Part shown: positions 44,863 through 53,427 of the stretch, in pieces
How the letters are laid out: every line of letters starts with the position of its first letter
How positions within the stretch are numbered: position 1 is the first letter of the stretch
NCBI GenBank assembly: GCA_905479065.1
Contig: CAJQLB010000002.1
Location: 1-64,000, forward strand
Direction: 5' to 3'
Length of the DNA stretch: 64,000 bases
DNA from: an uncultured Flavobacteriaceae bacterium
GTDB lineage: Bacteria > Bacteroidota > Bacteroidia > Flavobacteriales > Flavobacteriaceae
Notes under the pieces: generated by a model
What the model was told of the DNA's origin: nothing
Databases searched by the model: none
Seen by the model: only the letters and a program-made list of their open reading frames with translations
Translations under genes and position numbers: made by a program

Positions 44863-45060
44863 TTAAGCTTTAAGGTATATCAAACACTGATTTAATTCTG
44901 GATGTTGTTGAACCAGAGAATTGATAAAAATCTTTAATTCTTCAATTTCATAAGGTAATAATCGTTGAAGTGCTTTTTCTAATTCCTTACAAAATAGTAC
45001 GGAGTCAAAACTAACTTTTTTTAAAACGGTCTTAGTGTACTCAAACATTGCTCTTGCCAT
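44863..45060 (-). CDS. Small conserved hypothetical protein
   Basis: A 65-residue soluble protein (MARAMFEYTKTVLKKVSFDS, VLFCKELEKALQRLLPYEIE, ELKIFINSLVQQHPELNQCL, IYLKA), mostly helical, with two Cys. I recall near-identical small proteins in many Flavobacteriia, so it is likely a real gene, but I know no function. It is convergent to oxyR. Confidence 0.75.
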   Translation of the reverse strand: MARAMFEYTKTVLKKVSFDSVLFCKELEKALQRLLPYEIEELKIFINSLVQQHPELNQCLIYLKA

Positions 45061-45419
45061 AAGTTTCTTCGGGTGTTGAGAATTATTGAAAAGTAAAGTT
45101 AACCTATAGGCGCTATTTTTTGATTAATACTAAAGTAATGAAAAATTGTGAGATTTGATAGTTATTTAACAAATGAGGGGAATTAAAGAGATACTTTAAA
45201 TATTTAACGAATTTTAAATCTACCCCATTTTTTGGTCGACACCTTCCTTAAATAAGAACACTGTCTTTTTGTGATTTTCTAGTTGAAGTTTTTGAAAAAC
45301 AACCGTTATTCAAGTTTCCAAATTAATTTCTTCATATGAAGGATAGAAAAAAACTCAAAATAAGATAAAAACTAAAGAAATATTTTTCTATTTTCGCTAG
45401 TATAGTTTATAATTTCAAT
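45061..45419. other. Intergenic region upstream of the TonB-receptor locus
   Basis: A 359-base AT-rich region with no gene. It must hold the promoters of the minus-strand small gene and the plus-strand receptor locus. I looked for a palindromic Zur/Fur-like box and a canonical promoter ahead of 45420 and found neither clearly. Confidence 0.5.
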
Positions 45420-45743
45420 ATGAAACAATCCTTTGGGAAAAATATTTTGGCTCTATTGTTCGTAGCATTTTTAATGCTTCCGACAGCGATTCAGCTTTTT
45501 CATATTTCAGAGGTTCATCAACACGTAACTTGTACAAAAAAACTGATTCATGTACATAAATCTGTATCAGAATGTGATTTATGTGATTTCCACATGTCGC
45601 CTGTAACGTATGATATTGAATCTTACGCTGGATTATTGATACCAGATATATTTGTAAACTTAAATATCGATCTTAACGGCTTACAACTTCCATCTTTTAA
45701 GATAACAAACACACGATTAAGGGCACCTCCGATGCATTCTTGA
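45420..45743 (+). CDS. His/Cys-rich exported protein ending in RAPP, receptor locus
   Basis: A 107-residue protein with an N-terminal membrane or signal helix (ILALLFVAFLMLPTAIQL), then a dense set of possible metal ligands: His28, His33, His35, Cys38, His44, His46, Cys52, Cys55 (CDLC) and His58. The C-terminus ends in RLRAPPMHS. The plan resembles the small DUF2946-like proteins found beside TonB-dependent copper receptors in other phyla, which also end in a RAPP-like motif; that likeness is from memory. It starts the locus, 39 bases ahead of the receptor. A related protein is at 49302-49826. Metal binding in the periplasm is inference. Confidence 0.78.
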   Translation: MKQSFGKNILALLFVAFLMLPTAIQLFHISEVHQHVTCTKKLIHVHKSVSECDLCDFHMSPVTYDIESYAGLLIPDIFVNLNIDLNGLQLPSFKITNTRLRAPPMHS

Positions 45744-45782
45744 TAAACAAACAAATCTGTTTTATGTTAATTAAGAATTATT

Positions 45783-48182
45783 ATGCGCTATTATGCGATT
45801 ATAGTAATGCTGTTATGCATAACTATAACACATTCACAAAATTGTGATCATTCACTATCTGGTACAGTCATAGACCTTCATGACGGGCAAATCCTCGTGG
45901 GAGCAACTCTGATTATAGCTGGTACAAATCAAGCTGTACAAACAGATATTGATGGTAGATTTTCTTTTTCAAACTTATGCAACGACACCTATTCAATTCA
46001 GGTATCACATCCTTATTGTAGAACAGAAGGATTTACAGTAAAAGTACTTGGAAAAACACGGCGTTCTTTTAGATTAGAACACCACATAGAGGAACTCAAC
46101 CAAATAACAATTGAAGGAAAAGCTTTCACAAGCAAATCCAAAACGATTCTTGAAAACACATTAAACAGTAAAGACTTAGAGCGTTACAGTGCCGGCTCTT
46201 TAGGAGATGCCCTAAACAATTTAAGTGGTGTATCGTCTTTAAATACTGGGAATACCGTCATAAAACCTCTGATTAATGGTCTCCACAGTAGCCGTGTAGT
46301 CATCATAAATAATGGTGTTCGTCTAGAAGATCAAGAGTGGGGAGCAGAGCACGCTCCAAACATAGACATTAACACCGTTGGAAATCTAACACTGATAAAA
46401 GGAGCCGGTGCGCTTCAGTATGGTGGAGATGCCGTTGGAGGTGTCATCATAGCAGAGGCGGCAAAAGTCCCTGTGAAGGATAGCTTGTATGGTAAAAGTT
46501 TAATGACAATGTCCAATAATGGCAGAGGAGCATCATTGACATCTCAATTAACTAAAAGTCACAAAAATGGCTGGTATGCTAAAATACAGGGAACATTGAA
46601 GCGCTACGGAGATTTTAAGGCGCCAAATTATGTGTTGAGTAACACAGGGTTCTTTGAGCGTAATTTATCGCTAGGCATTGGGCTTAATCGGTTTAATTAT
46701 GGTTTTGAAGCTTATTATTCCTTGTTTAAAAATGACATTGGTATTTTAAGAGCATCTCACCTCGGAGGCGCCCAAGATCAAGTTCAAGCCATTGAAAGCG
46801 ATGTACCGTTAATCATTGATGATTTTACATACCATATCGATGCACCAAAACAAAATGTCACACATCATCTGGCAAAAATTAAAGGATTTAGACGATTTGA
46901 TAATTTTGGGAAATTAGAAATTCAATATGATTTTCAAAGAAATAATCGTTTTGAATTTGATATTCGACGGGGCGATGATAAAAATAAGGCCTCATTAGAT
47001 TTACAACTAGACACACACACTTTACTATTAGATTTGGATATAAACACTAGCAGTAAAAGTAGTTTTCAAACAGGTCTCATGGCAAGTTATCAAAAAAATA
47101 TTGCAAATCCGGAAACAGGTGTTCGAAGATTAATTCCCGATTATGATATGTATGCGCTTGGAGCCTACGGTATCGCTAACTTTAAATTAAACGAGCAATG
47201 GTTACTTGAGGTTGGTGGAAGATTTGATTACACCCATATGGATGCTTTCAAATTTTACCGAAGTTCCTTTTGGGAGTCTAGAAATTATGATGTCATATTT
47301 TCTGATATCGTGGTTGAGGAATTAGATAATCAAGTTCTCGCAAATCCTCAACTAAATTTTTATAACGGTTCAGGAACATTGGGCTCAACATATTCTTTTG
47401 GACAGGATTATCAATTATTTATTAATTATTCGATTGCCTCTAGAACTCCAAACCCTTCAGATTTATTTAGTGAAGGCTTACACCACTCTGCTTCCAGAAT
47501 TGAAATAGGTGATTTACGTTTCGATTCAGAGATTGGACATAAATTAATGTTGTCCTTAAACAAACGCAGTCAACTGTTTAGCTACACCATAAATCCGTTC
47601 ATCAATGTTATCACTGATTTCATTGTTATCGAGCCAACTGATGTTAGGCAAACAATCAGAGGGAATTTTCAAGTTTGGGAATATCGACAAACTAATGCAA
47701 AATTAATAGGGATCGACGTAGATGCCTCTTATTCTATTTCAGGAAATTTTATTTACAATGGGCAACTATCTTTGGTAAAAGGTTACGATCGAACAAGAAA
47801 GGAGCCACTAATTAATATGCCCCCGGCGCAAATAAAAAATGAAATTGTATTTCAAAAAAATAGTGTCAACAATCTTCGCTTGTCATTAGAAAGCGAATAT
47901 AATTTTAAACAAAATGAATACCCAGACAACAATTTCGAAGTGTTTATTCCTGAAATAGGGGCCACTAAATTAGTGGATGTTAGTACCCCACCTGATGCTT
48001 ACCATTTACTCCATTTTAATTCAAGTATTGATTTCAAAACAACTAAAAATAAAACGCTTACAGTTGGTTTAGAAATTGAGAACCTTTTAAATACATCATA
48101 CAGAAATTACCTAAATCGTTTTCGTTATTACGCAGATGATTTAGGTAGAAACTTTTTAATCAACTTAAAATTCAATTATTAA
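45783..48182 (+). CDS. TonB-dependent outer-membrane receptor, probably for metal
   Basis: A 799-residue receptor with signal peptide (MRYYAIIVMLLCITITHSQN), a carboxypeptidase-D-regulatory-like domain at about 20-105 (SGTVIDLHDGQILVGATLII), a plug domain (SLGDALNNLSGVSSLNTG, VVIINNGVRLEDQEWGAEHA, IKGAGALQYGGDAVGGVIIA) and a 22-strand-type barrel ending in LGRNFLINLKFNY with terminal aromatic. The plug segment QEWGAEHAP recalls zinc receptors such as ZnuD, where QWGxEH-like text is usual; this is inference. Neighbours (two His/Cys-rich proteins, a MerC-like protein) support a transition-metal substrate. Confidence 0.92.
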   Translation: MRYYAIIVMLLCITITHSQNCDHSLSGTVIDLHDGQILVGATLIIAGTNQAVQTDIDGRFSFSNLCNDTYSIQVSHPYCRTEGFTVKVLGKTRRSFRLEHHIEELNQITIEGKAFTSKSKTILENTLNSKDLERYSAGSLGDALNNLSGVSSLNTGNTVIKPLINGLHSSRVVIINNGVRLEDQEWGAEHAPNIDINTVGNLTLIKGAGALQYGGDAVGGVIIAEAAKVPVKDSLYGKSLMTMSNNGRGASLTSQLTKSHKNGWYAKIQGTLKRYGDFKAPNYVLSNTGFFERNLSLGIGLNRFNYGFEAYYSLFKNDIGILRASHLGGAQDQVQAIESDVPLIIDDFTYHIDAPKQNVTHHLAKIKGFRRFDNFGKLEIQYDFQRNNRFEFDIRRGDDKNKASLDLQLDTHTLLLDLDINTSSKSSFQTGLMASYQKNIANPETGVRRLIPDYDMYALGAYGIANFKLNEQWLLEVGGRFDYTHMDAFKFYRSSFWESRNYDVIFSDIVVEELDNQVLANPQLNFYNGSGTLGSTYSFGQDYQLFINYSIASRTPNPSDLFSEGLHHSASRIEIGDLRFDSEIGHKLMLSLNKRSQLFSYTINPFINVITDFIVIEPTDVRQTIRGNFQVWEYRQTNAKLIGIDVDASYSISGNFIYNGQLSLVKGYDRTRKEPLINMPPAQIKNEIVFQKNSVNNLRLSLESEYNFKQNEYPDNNFEVFIPEIGATKLVDVSTPPDAYHLLHFNSSIDFKTTKNKTLTVGLEIENLLNTSYRNYLNRFRYYADDLGRNFLINLKFNY

Positions 48183-48202
48183 TTATTAAAATCAAAAACA
48201 AA

Positions 48203-48760
48203 ATGAAAAATGTAAAATTATTAACAAGACTATTATTTGTAGCGATACTTTTCACAGCCTGCTCAAATGATGATGACGCGCCGACACCGGTGAATGAAGA
48301 AGAAGTTATTACTACACTTACAGTTAAACTTATACCAAGCGGTGGAGGATCAGAAATTTCGATGATATACCGTGACTTAGACGGACCGGATGGCCCTAAT
48401 GATCCTGTTATTACAACAACATCAGACTTAGCAACTGGTATTACCTACAACGGAACTATTCGTGTAGAAAATGAAACAGAAAGTCCTGCTGAAAATATCA
48501 CAGAAGAGGTAGAAGAAGAAGATTTAGAACATCAATTTTTCTATACGCCAGGAGGTGGTTTAAGTGTAACAACGACCTACAGTAATTTTGATGCTGATGG
48601 CAATCCATTGGGTACTCAATTTACATTGACAGCAGGAGCGGCAAGTTCGGGAACACTAACATTCACATTACGCCATGAGCCAACTAAACCAAATTCTGGT
48701 TTAAGCGATGCTGGTGGAGAAACAGATATTTCTGCGACTTTTGACGTAACTGTACAATAA
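48203..48760 (+). CDS. Lipoprotein of the TonB-receptor locus
   Basis: A 185-residue predicted lipoprotein (MKNVKLLTRLLFVAILFTAC, Cys20). The mature part begins with an acidic stretch (SNDDDAPTPVNEEE) and is beta-rich (TLTVKLIPSGGGSEISMIYR, FDADGNPLGTQFTLTAG, SGTLTFTLRHEPTKPNSG). It follows the receptor by 20 bases and is almost certainly co-transcribed. As in SusCD-like pairs it may act at the surface with the receptor, but it is not a SusD homolog. The function is unknown. Confidence 0.82.
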   Translation: MKNVKLLTRLLFVAILFTACSNDDDAPTPVNEEEVITTLTVKLIPSGGGSEISMIYRDLDGPDGPNDPVITTTSDLATGITYNGTIRVENETESPAENITEEVEEEDLEHQFFYTPGGGLSVTTTYSNFDADGNPLGTQFTLTAGAASSGTLTFTLRHEPTKPNSGLSDAGGETDISATFDVTVQ

Positions 48761-48792
48761 TTTTGAATTAGTCACACTTCAATTCCTTTCAT

Positions 48793-48827
48793 AAATGTCC
48801 TTTACGGTTTTTAGTAAAGGGCATTTT
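48793..48827 (+). terminator. Probable terminator after the lipoprotein
   Basis: An 11-bp stem, ATGTCCTTTAC with GTAAAGGGCAT (one G-T pair), loop of eight bases, followed by only a short TTTT. It may end or attenuate the receptor-lipoprotein transcript ahead of the MerC-like gene. Confidence 0.6.
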
Positions 48828-48912
48828 GATCAAGTCATTATGTCTCCATTAGAAATTAATGGTATATCTAAAATACGTTGCTTTAACTTAAATAACATAA
48901 AACTCAAAGAGA

Positions 48913-49305
48913 ATGAATTTAATTTTAAAAAAACCTGACACTGTCGGTGCAATTGCGAGCATATTATGCATGTTACATTGTGTGTTAACCCCATTTTTAT
49001 TTTTAACATATCCAGGACAAATTGATCATGTTCAGGGATCACCTGTTTGGTGGCAAAACTTCAATTATATTTTCATTATTATTTCGTTCTTTGCAGTATA
49101 CAAATCAGTTAAAACAACCTCAAATTCAATTATAAAATATGCGCTTTGGTCTAGTTGGATAGTCCTGTTATCACTCATTATAAATGAACAATATGAATGG
49201 GTCTCTCTACCAGAGTTTATGACATATATAACAACTTCGCTACTCGCTATCTTACATATTTATAATTTAAATTATTGTCAATGTGAAAATTGCACTAAAA
49301 AATGA
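48913..49305 (+). CDS. MerC-like membrane protein
   Basis: A 130-residue protein with four membrane helices. The first carries a Cys pair in GAIASILCMLHCVLTPFLFL, the metal-binding site of the MerC family of mercury uptake proteins. The end has a second Cys cluster (YCQCENCTKK). In Bacteroidota, MerC-like proteins often accompany metal receptors and need not concern mercury. No merA or merR lies nearby. Its stop overlaps the next start (ATGA at 49302-49305), so the two are translationally coupled. Confidence 0.85.
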   Translation: MNLILKKPDTVGAIASILCMLHCVLTPFLFLTYPGQIDHVQGSPVWWQNFNYIFIIISFFAVYKSVKTTSNSIIKYALWSSWIVLLSLIINEQYEWVSLPEFMTYITTSLLAILHIYNLNYCQCENCTKK

Positions 49306-49826
49306 ATAAAAAAAAGACGTATTCAAATGATAATTATTCTAAAGTAGCACAACAAAACGTGTCATTATACGTCGACTCATTCTCTATATTAAAATTAAAA
49401 AAACACTTTAACAGCCGCAGTAATTTGGTGCTAGACAATAAAGATGTATCTAATTTAATCGCCTATTTTTTACTCATTAATTTTATTGTTGGCGCCCTTC
49501 TACCATTAAATTTATTACACAGCCATTTTGAGGCATCCAATTTTATTCATGATGACATGACCATTGAAAACGATCCATGTCATGTCGCTGTATATCATAA
49601 GACTTCCTTAAGAAATCAATGCGAACATAAAACCCATATCTCCAAACATAAAGAAGTTTGTAATGACTGTACAGGGGTTAATAATAGACGAATGTATGTC
49701 ACTCTGGAATATCAACATGGCTTTTCAATAGTTATGTGTAATAAGACATATTCCACATCAAAATTTCTTCCAATTTCTTTACATACAAATGAGTCTTATT
49801 TAGGCAGAGCTCCACCATTTATTTAA
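49302..49826 (+). CDS. Second His/Cys-rich protein ending in RAPP, receptor locus
   Basis: A 174-residue protein with the same plan as the 107-residue protein at the start of the locus. A hydrophobic helix (LIAYFLLINFIVGALLPLNL) is followed by His73, His75, His83, Cys93, His94, His99, Cys107, His109, His112, His116 and a CxxC at 120-123 (KHKEVCNDC), ending YLGRAPPFI. It differs in an extra N-terminal segment of about 50 residues before the helix, which would be cytoplasmic. Start fixed by the ATGA overlap with the MerC-like gene. I infer a metal-binding role; not a family I can name. Confidence 0.72.
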   Translation: MNKKKTYSNDNYSKVAQQNVSLYVDSFSILKLKKHFNSRSNLVLDNKDVSNLIAYFLLINFIVGALLPLNLLHSHFEASNFIHDDMTIENDPCHVAVYHKTSLRNQCEHKTHISKHKEVCNDCTGVNNRRMYVTLEYQHGFSIVMCNKTYSTSKFLPISLHTNESYLGRAPPFI

Positions 49827-49968
49827 CTATTTTCAAAACAATATTTTTTAAATTTTTGTGCTCCACAACTTGAACACTACTATTATAATCAATGTTCAAA
49901 TCATATCTTGTGTTGCCTAATTATTACTAATCGGTCAAATTAAAATAAAGGCCAAAATCCATAAAAAA

Positions 49969-50139
49969 ATGAAAGAAAGTTTAAGTTTTTACGATGTAAA
50001 AAGTAAATCAAAATTCGAATCAAAAGAGTATGAAATAAGAGAGAAAAATAACCGCTATTTTGCAGTGACTAAATCATTAGTAGGCAAACATGAATGTTGG
50101 AGAATTTTATCTAAATCTCATGGCGAAAGACTCAAATAA
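49969..50139 (+). CDS. Small 56-residue conserved-looking protein
   Basis: A short gene. The protein begins MKESLSFYDVKSKSKFESKE, continues YEIREKNNRYFAVTKSLVGK and ends HECWRILSKSHGERLK. It is basic and has a compact beta-like pattern (FYDVKSK, YEIREKNNRYFAVTKS, HECWRIL). The regular codon use, clean ATG and ordered pattern suggest a real protein; I recall similar small proteins in Bacteroidota with no known role. Its last 20 bases overlap the start of the next gene in another frame, suggesting coupled translation. Confidence 0.65.
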   Translation: MKESLSFYDVKSKSKFESKEYEIREKNNRYFAVTKSLVGKHECWRILSKSHGERLK

Positions 50140-50503
50140 AATCAATAGTCTCGATGTAACTCGTTCAAACACGCTAGATTTAATTCAGTATTGGAAATCA
50201 TTTCTTGGTATTAATGAATGGGAAATTTTATGTGAATCGATATCTGAAATGCAGGTAGTTGATGCACTAGATAACAATACGTTTGGTCATGAATTTGTTG
50301 GTATTTCAATTAATTTTAAATTAAAACAAGGAATTATTCATCACACTCGGAATCTTGAGGAAGATGATATTATTCATGAACTATTACACGTACGGTATCC
50401 AAAATGGAGTGAGCAAAAAGTAAATTTAATAACAAACTTATTAAGACAAAGACCAATATTTGATATCGGTCCTCATCCTAATATATTGCTTGCAAATGGA
50501 TAA
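50120..50503 (+). CDS. Small putative metallopeptidase (HELLH motif)
   Basis: A 127-residue protein with a zinc-peptidase motif HELLH at 86-90 (EDDIIHELLHVRYPKWSEQK) and a Glu at 98 that may be a third ligand. The early part is WKSFLGINEWEILCESIS. No signal peptide is seen, so it is likely cytoplasmic. I chose the ATG at 50120 rather than 50090, since the latter would overlap the 56-residue gene by 50 bases. No activity can be claimed. A strong terminator follows. Confidence 0.72.
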   Translation: MAKDSNKINSLDVTRSNTLDLIQYWKSFLGINEWEILCESISEMQVVDALDNNTFGHEFVGISINFKLKQGIIHHTRNLEEDDIIHELLHVRYPKWSEQKVNLITNLLRQRPIFDIGPHPNILLANG

Positions 50504-50851
50504 ATAATTTGTTTTTGTTAATATGACTATGTGGAGTAATTAAATGTCAATTACTCCACATTTTTTTTAAAGAAACAAATACAATTGTGTGATATAAAAA
50601 AATGAGGAAAACGATTTCTGTATTCTAACTCAAAATCAAACAACAAAAACAGACTATCACCTTTAAGTAATCCATAACTAATTGAAAATTTTGCTCAATA
50701 CTAATTTCAAGAATTGTTAGATTATCATCCAGGAGGTTGAGAGAAAAAACTATTTTTTAGTTTACTAGTTATTGAATTAAACTAGGAGTAGGTCATGTGT
50801 CTAAAAAGTAATTTTTGTAACACGCCCCTTTAAAATTGTGATTTTGAACAA
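50504..50851. other. Intergenic region between the HELLH gene and sulP
   Basis: A 348-base region between convergent genes. Apart from the terminator at 50530-50568 I see no gene, repeat or RNA element. Confidence 0.5.
50530..50568 (+). terminator. Strong terminator after the HELLH gene
   Basis: A perfect 12-bp stem (TGTGGAGTAATT with AATTACTCCACA), loop AAATGTC, then eight T. It closes the plus-strand run that ends at 50503. Confidence 0.92.
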
Positions 50852-52438
50852 TTATTTCTTTGGTGTTAATCGAAAAAACTGTAAATAACTAGATGGATTT
50901 TCAATAACTCCACGTTCTGAAATAAGCTTTATAGTGATGTTTCTTAGGTTGGCTTTAAATGAAAAGTCATCTAAAATTTCAATAATATCATTATCCAAAT
51001 ATCGCGTCTTTCTAACATCTAACTCAAGGAAAGAATTTTCAGGCAAATTATCTAACTCTTTAAGAATAGCCCCCTTGTGAAAAAAAGTTACTTGTTCAGC
51101 TAAGGTCATTTTAAGTTTGCCATCATTTATATTTTGACCCTCAATATGAAGAAAATGCGAGTTTTGATAACTTTTGATCAAGACAACTACGATACCTACT
51201 AGAAGTCCTAATCCAAGACCAATAAGCAAATCAATAAATACAATACCAAAAACTGTCACAGAAAATGGAATGAACTGCTTCCAACCTAGCTCATACATAG
51301 ATTTAAAAAGTGTAGGTTTCGCCAATTTATATCCGACTATAAATAATATGGCCGCTAATACAGACAGAGGAATCATATTTAATAAGAGTGGTATTAGAAG
51401 TACCGAAATTAAAAGTAAAAAACCATGAAAAATAGCTGATATTTTGGTCTTATTATTTGACTGAATATTTGCTGAGCTTCTCACAATAACTTGAGTAATT
51501 GGGAGACCACCTATCATACCTGAAAAAATATTTCCTGTGCCTTGTGCTAAAAGTTCTCTATTTGTTGGTGTTACTCGTTTTTCAGGATCTAATTTATCAG
51601 TGGCCTCAACACAAAGTAGGGTTTCTAAACTGGCAACTATGGCAATTGTAAATGCTACAACCCAAATTTCAGGATTCGTTATAGCTCCAAAATTGGGAAA
51701 ACTAAATTGTGCCATAAATGAAGAAGTATCTTTCGGAACTGGCACACTCACCAATTGGTTAGCATTAAACCCGAAAGTAGAACTACCCTCATTTATTATG
51801 AAGAAAATAATTCCAATAACTACAGCTACTAAGGGCCCTTGAATTAATTGAAAAATTTTGGCTTTTTTAGACAATACATTACTCCAAAGGATTAAAATAG
51901 CTAAAGAAATTAACGCAATGAAAGTGGGCCCAAGACTGATATGATTAATCGCATTTAGGATTTCTGAAAATGTATTTTCACCATCGACTTGAATAAAGGC
52001 AAAATCACCCTCGGGATTAACATCATATCCAAAAAAATGAGGTATTTGCTTTAAAATTATAATAATTCCAATACCTGTTAACATACCTTTTATGACAGAT
52101 GAAGGGAAATAGTAACCAATAATACCAGCTCTAAAAACACCAAAAAGGATTTGTATTACTCCTCCCAAAACAACGGCTAAAATAAAATTCTCATATCCTC
52201 CAAGGTTTTCTATCGCTGAAAACACAATGGCTGCTAGACCTGCTGCAGGTCCACTAACACCAACTTGTGATCCGCTAATAGCACCTACAACAATACCTCC
52301 TATAATACCGGCAATTAAACCAGAAAAAAGTGGGGCTCCACTAGCAAGAGCAATCCCTAGACAAAGAGGTAGTGCTACAAAAAACACGACCACACTCGCA
52401 GGTAAGTCCTTTCTTAAATGTTGTAAATACTTTTTCAT
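50852..52438 (-). CDS. SulP-family anion transporter (sulfate/bicarbonate type)
   Basis: A 528-residue inner-membrane transporter. The N-terminal SulP motif reads DLPASVVVFFVALPLCLGIA, LFSGLIAGIIGGIVVGAISG and SQVGVSGPAAGLAAIVF. About 14 helices follow, with the STAS domain at the end (about 430-528; ENSFLELDVRKTRYLDNDII). Family members move sulfate, bicarbonate or other anions, often with a carbonic anhydrase, which is absent here. The divergent TetR gene may control it. ATG at 52438 chosen over an upstream TTG. Confidence 0.92.
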   Translation of the reverse strand: MKKYLQHLRKDLPASVVVFFVALPLCLGIALASGAPLFSGLIAGIIGGIVVGAISGSQVGVSGPAAGLAAIVFSAIENLGGYENFILAVVLGGVIQILFGVFRAGIIGYYFPSSVIKGMLTGIGIIIILKQIPHFFGYDVNPEGDFAFIQVDGENTFSEILNAINHISLGPTFIALISLAILILWSNVLSKKAKIFQLIQGPLVAVVIGIIFFIINEGSSTFGFNANQLVSVPVPKDTSSFMAQFSFPNFGAITNPEIWVVAFTIAIVASLETLLCVEATDKLDPEKRVTPTNRELLAQGTGNIFSGMIGGLPITQVIVRSSANIQSNNKTKISAIFHGFLLLISVLLIPLLLNMIPLSVLAAILFIVGYKLAKPTLFKSMYELGWKQFIPFSVTVFGIVFIDLLIGLGLGLLVGIVVVLIKSYQNSHFLHIEGQNINDGKLKMTLAEQVTFFHKGAILKELDNLPENSFLELDVRKTRYLDNDIIEILDDFSFKANLRNITIKLISERGVIENPSSYLQFFRLTPKK

Positions 52439-52543
52439 AAATTGCAATTTAAGTACAAATATATATAAATATTAGTTTTACTTATATAAATATATGTTTT
52501 ATTAACAAATATTTTAGTTTTATAAAAATCAGAAATTATTTAA

Positions 52544-52551
52544 TATATTTG
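52544..52551 (+). promoter_or_regulatory. -7 element of the TetR gene
   Basis: TATATTTG lies 23 bases before the ATG at 52575 and only five before the alternative ATG at 52557, which favours the later start. No TTG is seen at the ideal distance. Confidence 0.45.
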
Positions 52552-52574
52552 CGCCTATGTTTATCTTAACAGAT

Positions 52575-53231
52575 ATGTCAATTCCAAAAGGTTTGTCTTT
52601 GAGAGATCCACTTCAAAGCAAGCTAGGCAAAAGTATTATTACCAACAGTATTATTTTAATTGATGAAATTGGTTTTGAGTCCTTTACCTTCAAAAAGTTA
52701 GCATTAAAAATGCAATCAAATGAAACCTCATTGTATAGGTACTTTGAAAATAAGCATTTTATATTGCTCTATTTAGTGGTATGGTATTGGAATTGGGTAA
52801 GTTACCTTATTGATTACAATACTAAAAACATTACTGATTCGAACAAAAAGCTCAACATTATCATTGATAACTTTGTAGATGCTACCAAAGAAAATCCTTC
52901 TATAGACTTTGTAAACGAGAAACTCTTACATCGGATCATAATTGCAGAATCCGCAAAAGCGTATCATACAAAAAATATTGATGAGGAGAATAAACAAGGA
53001 TTTTATAAAAGTTATAAATCACTGATACAAAAAGTTGCCGATGTCATCCTTGACATAAACCCTGAATTTCCATACCCCCACTCTTTGGCAAACAACTTAT
53101 TTGAAATGGCAAATAATGAAATTTTCTTTGCAGAACATCTACCTCGTCTTACTGATATGAAAGTATCTAATGAAAATTATGAACAGGTCAATAAGTTGTT
53201 GAAATACTATAAGTCTAAAATGTTAGATTAG
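52575..53231 (+). CDS. TetR-family regulator
   Basis: A 218-residue regulator. The N-terminal helix-turn-helix is SIITNSIILIDEIGFESFTF and KKLALKMQSNETSLYRYFEN, the classic TetR ending with YRYF. The ligand-binding part (about 65-218) is helical and lacks recognizable family marks. It is divergent from the SulP transporter gene, a common layout for a regulator and its target. I chose ATG 52575 because of the -7 element at 52544; ATG 52557 adds six residues. Confidence 0.88.
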   Translation: MSIPKGLSLRDPLQSKLGKSIITNSIILIDEIGFESFTFKKLALKMQSNETSLYRYFENKHFILLYLVVWYWNWVSYLIDYNTKNITDSNKKLNIIIDNFVDATKENPSIDFVNEKLLHRIIIAESAKAYHTKNIDEENKQGFYKSYKSLIQKVADVILDINPEFPYPHSLANNLFEMANNEIFFAEHLPRLTDMKVSNENYEQVNKLLKYYKSKMLD

Positions 53232-53427
53232 ATTATAAAATTCACGCGTAAAATAACTTTTTGAAGATTACACAAAAGAACTGATGACAGCATCATGCAA
53301 ATAGGGAAACATCTATTGAAATAACATAGAAGCTATTAATAACACAAAGAATTTGAACCTTAATAAAAAACAAGTTTAATAGCGATACTCACCATGTTAC
53401 GTTTGATACGAAATGAATTATTTTTTA

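Noticed and set aside
48913-49305. Mercury resistance operon
   Set aside because: Only a MerC-like protein is present; merA, merR, merT and merP are absent.
50090-50119. Upstream ATG extending the HELLH protein by ten residues
   Set aside because: It would overlap the 56-residue gene by 50 bases; ATG 50120 gives the smaller overlap.
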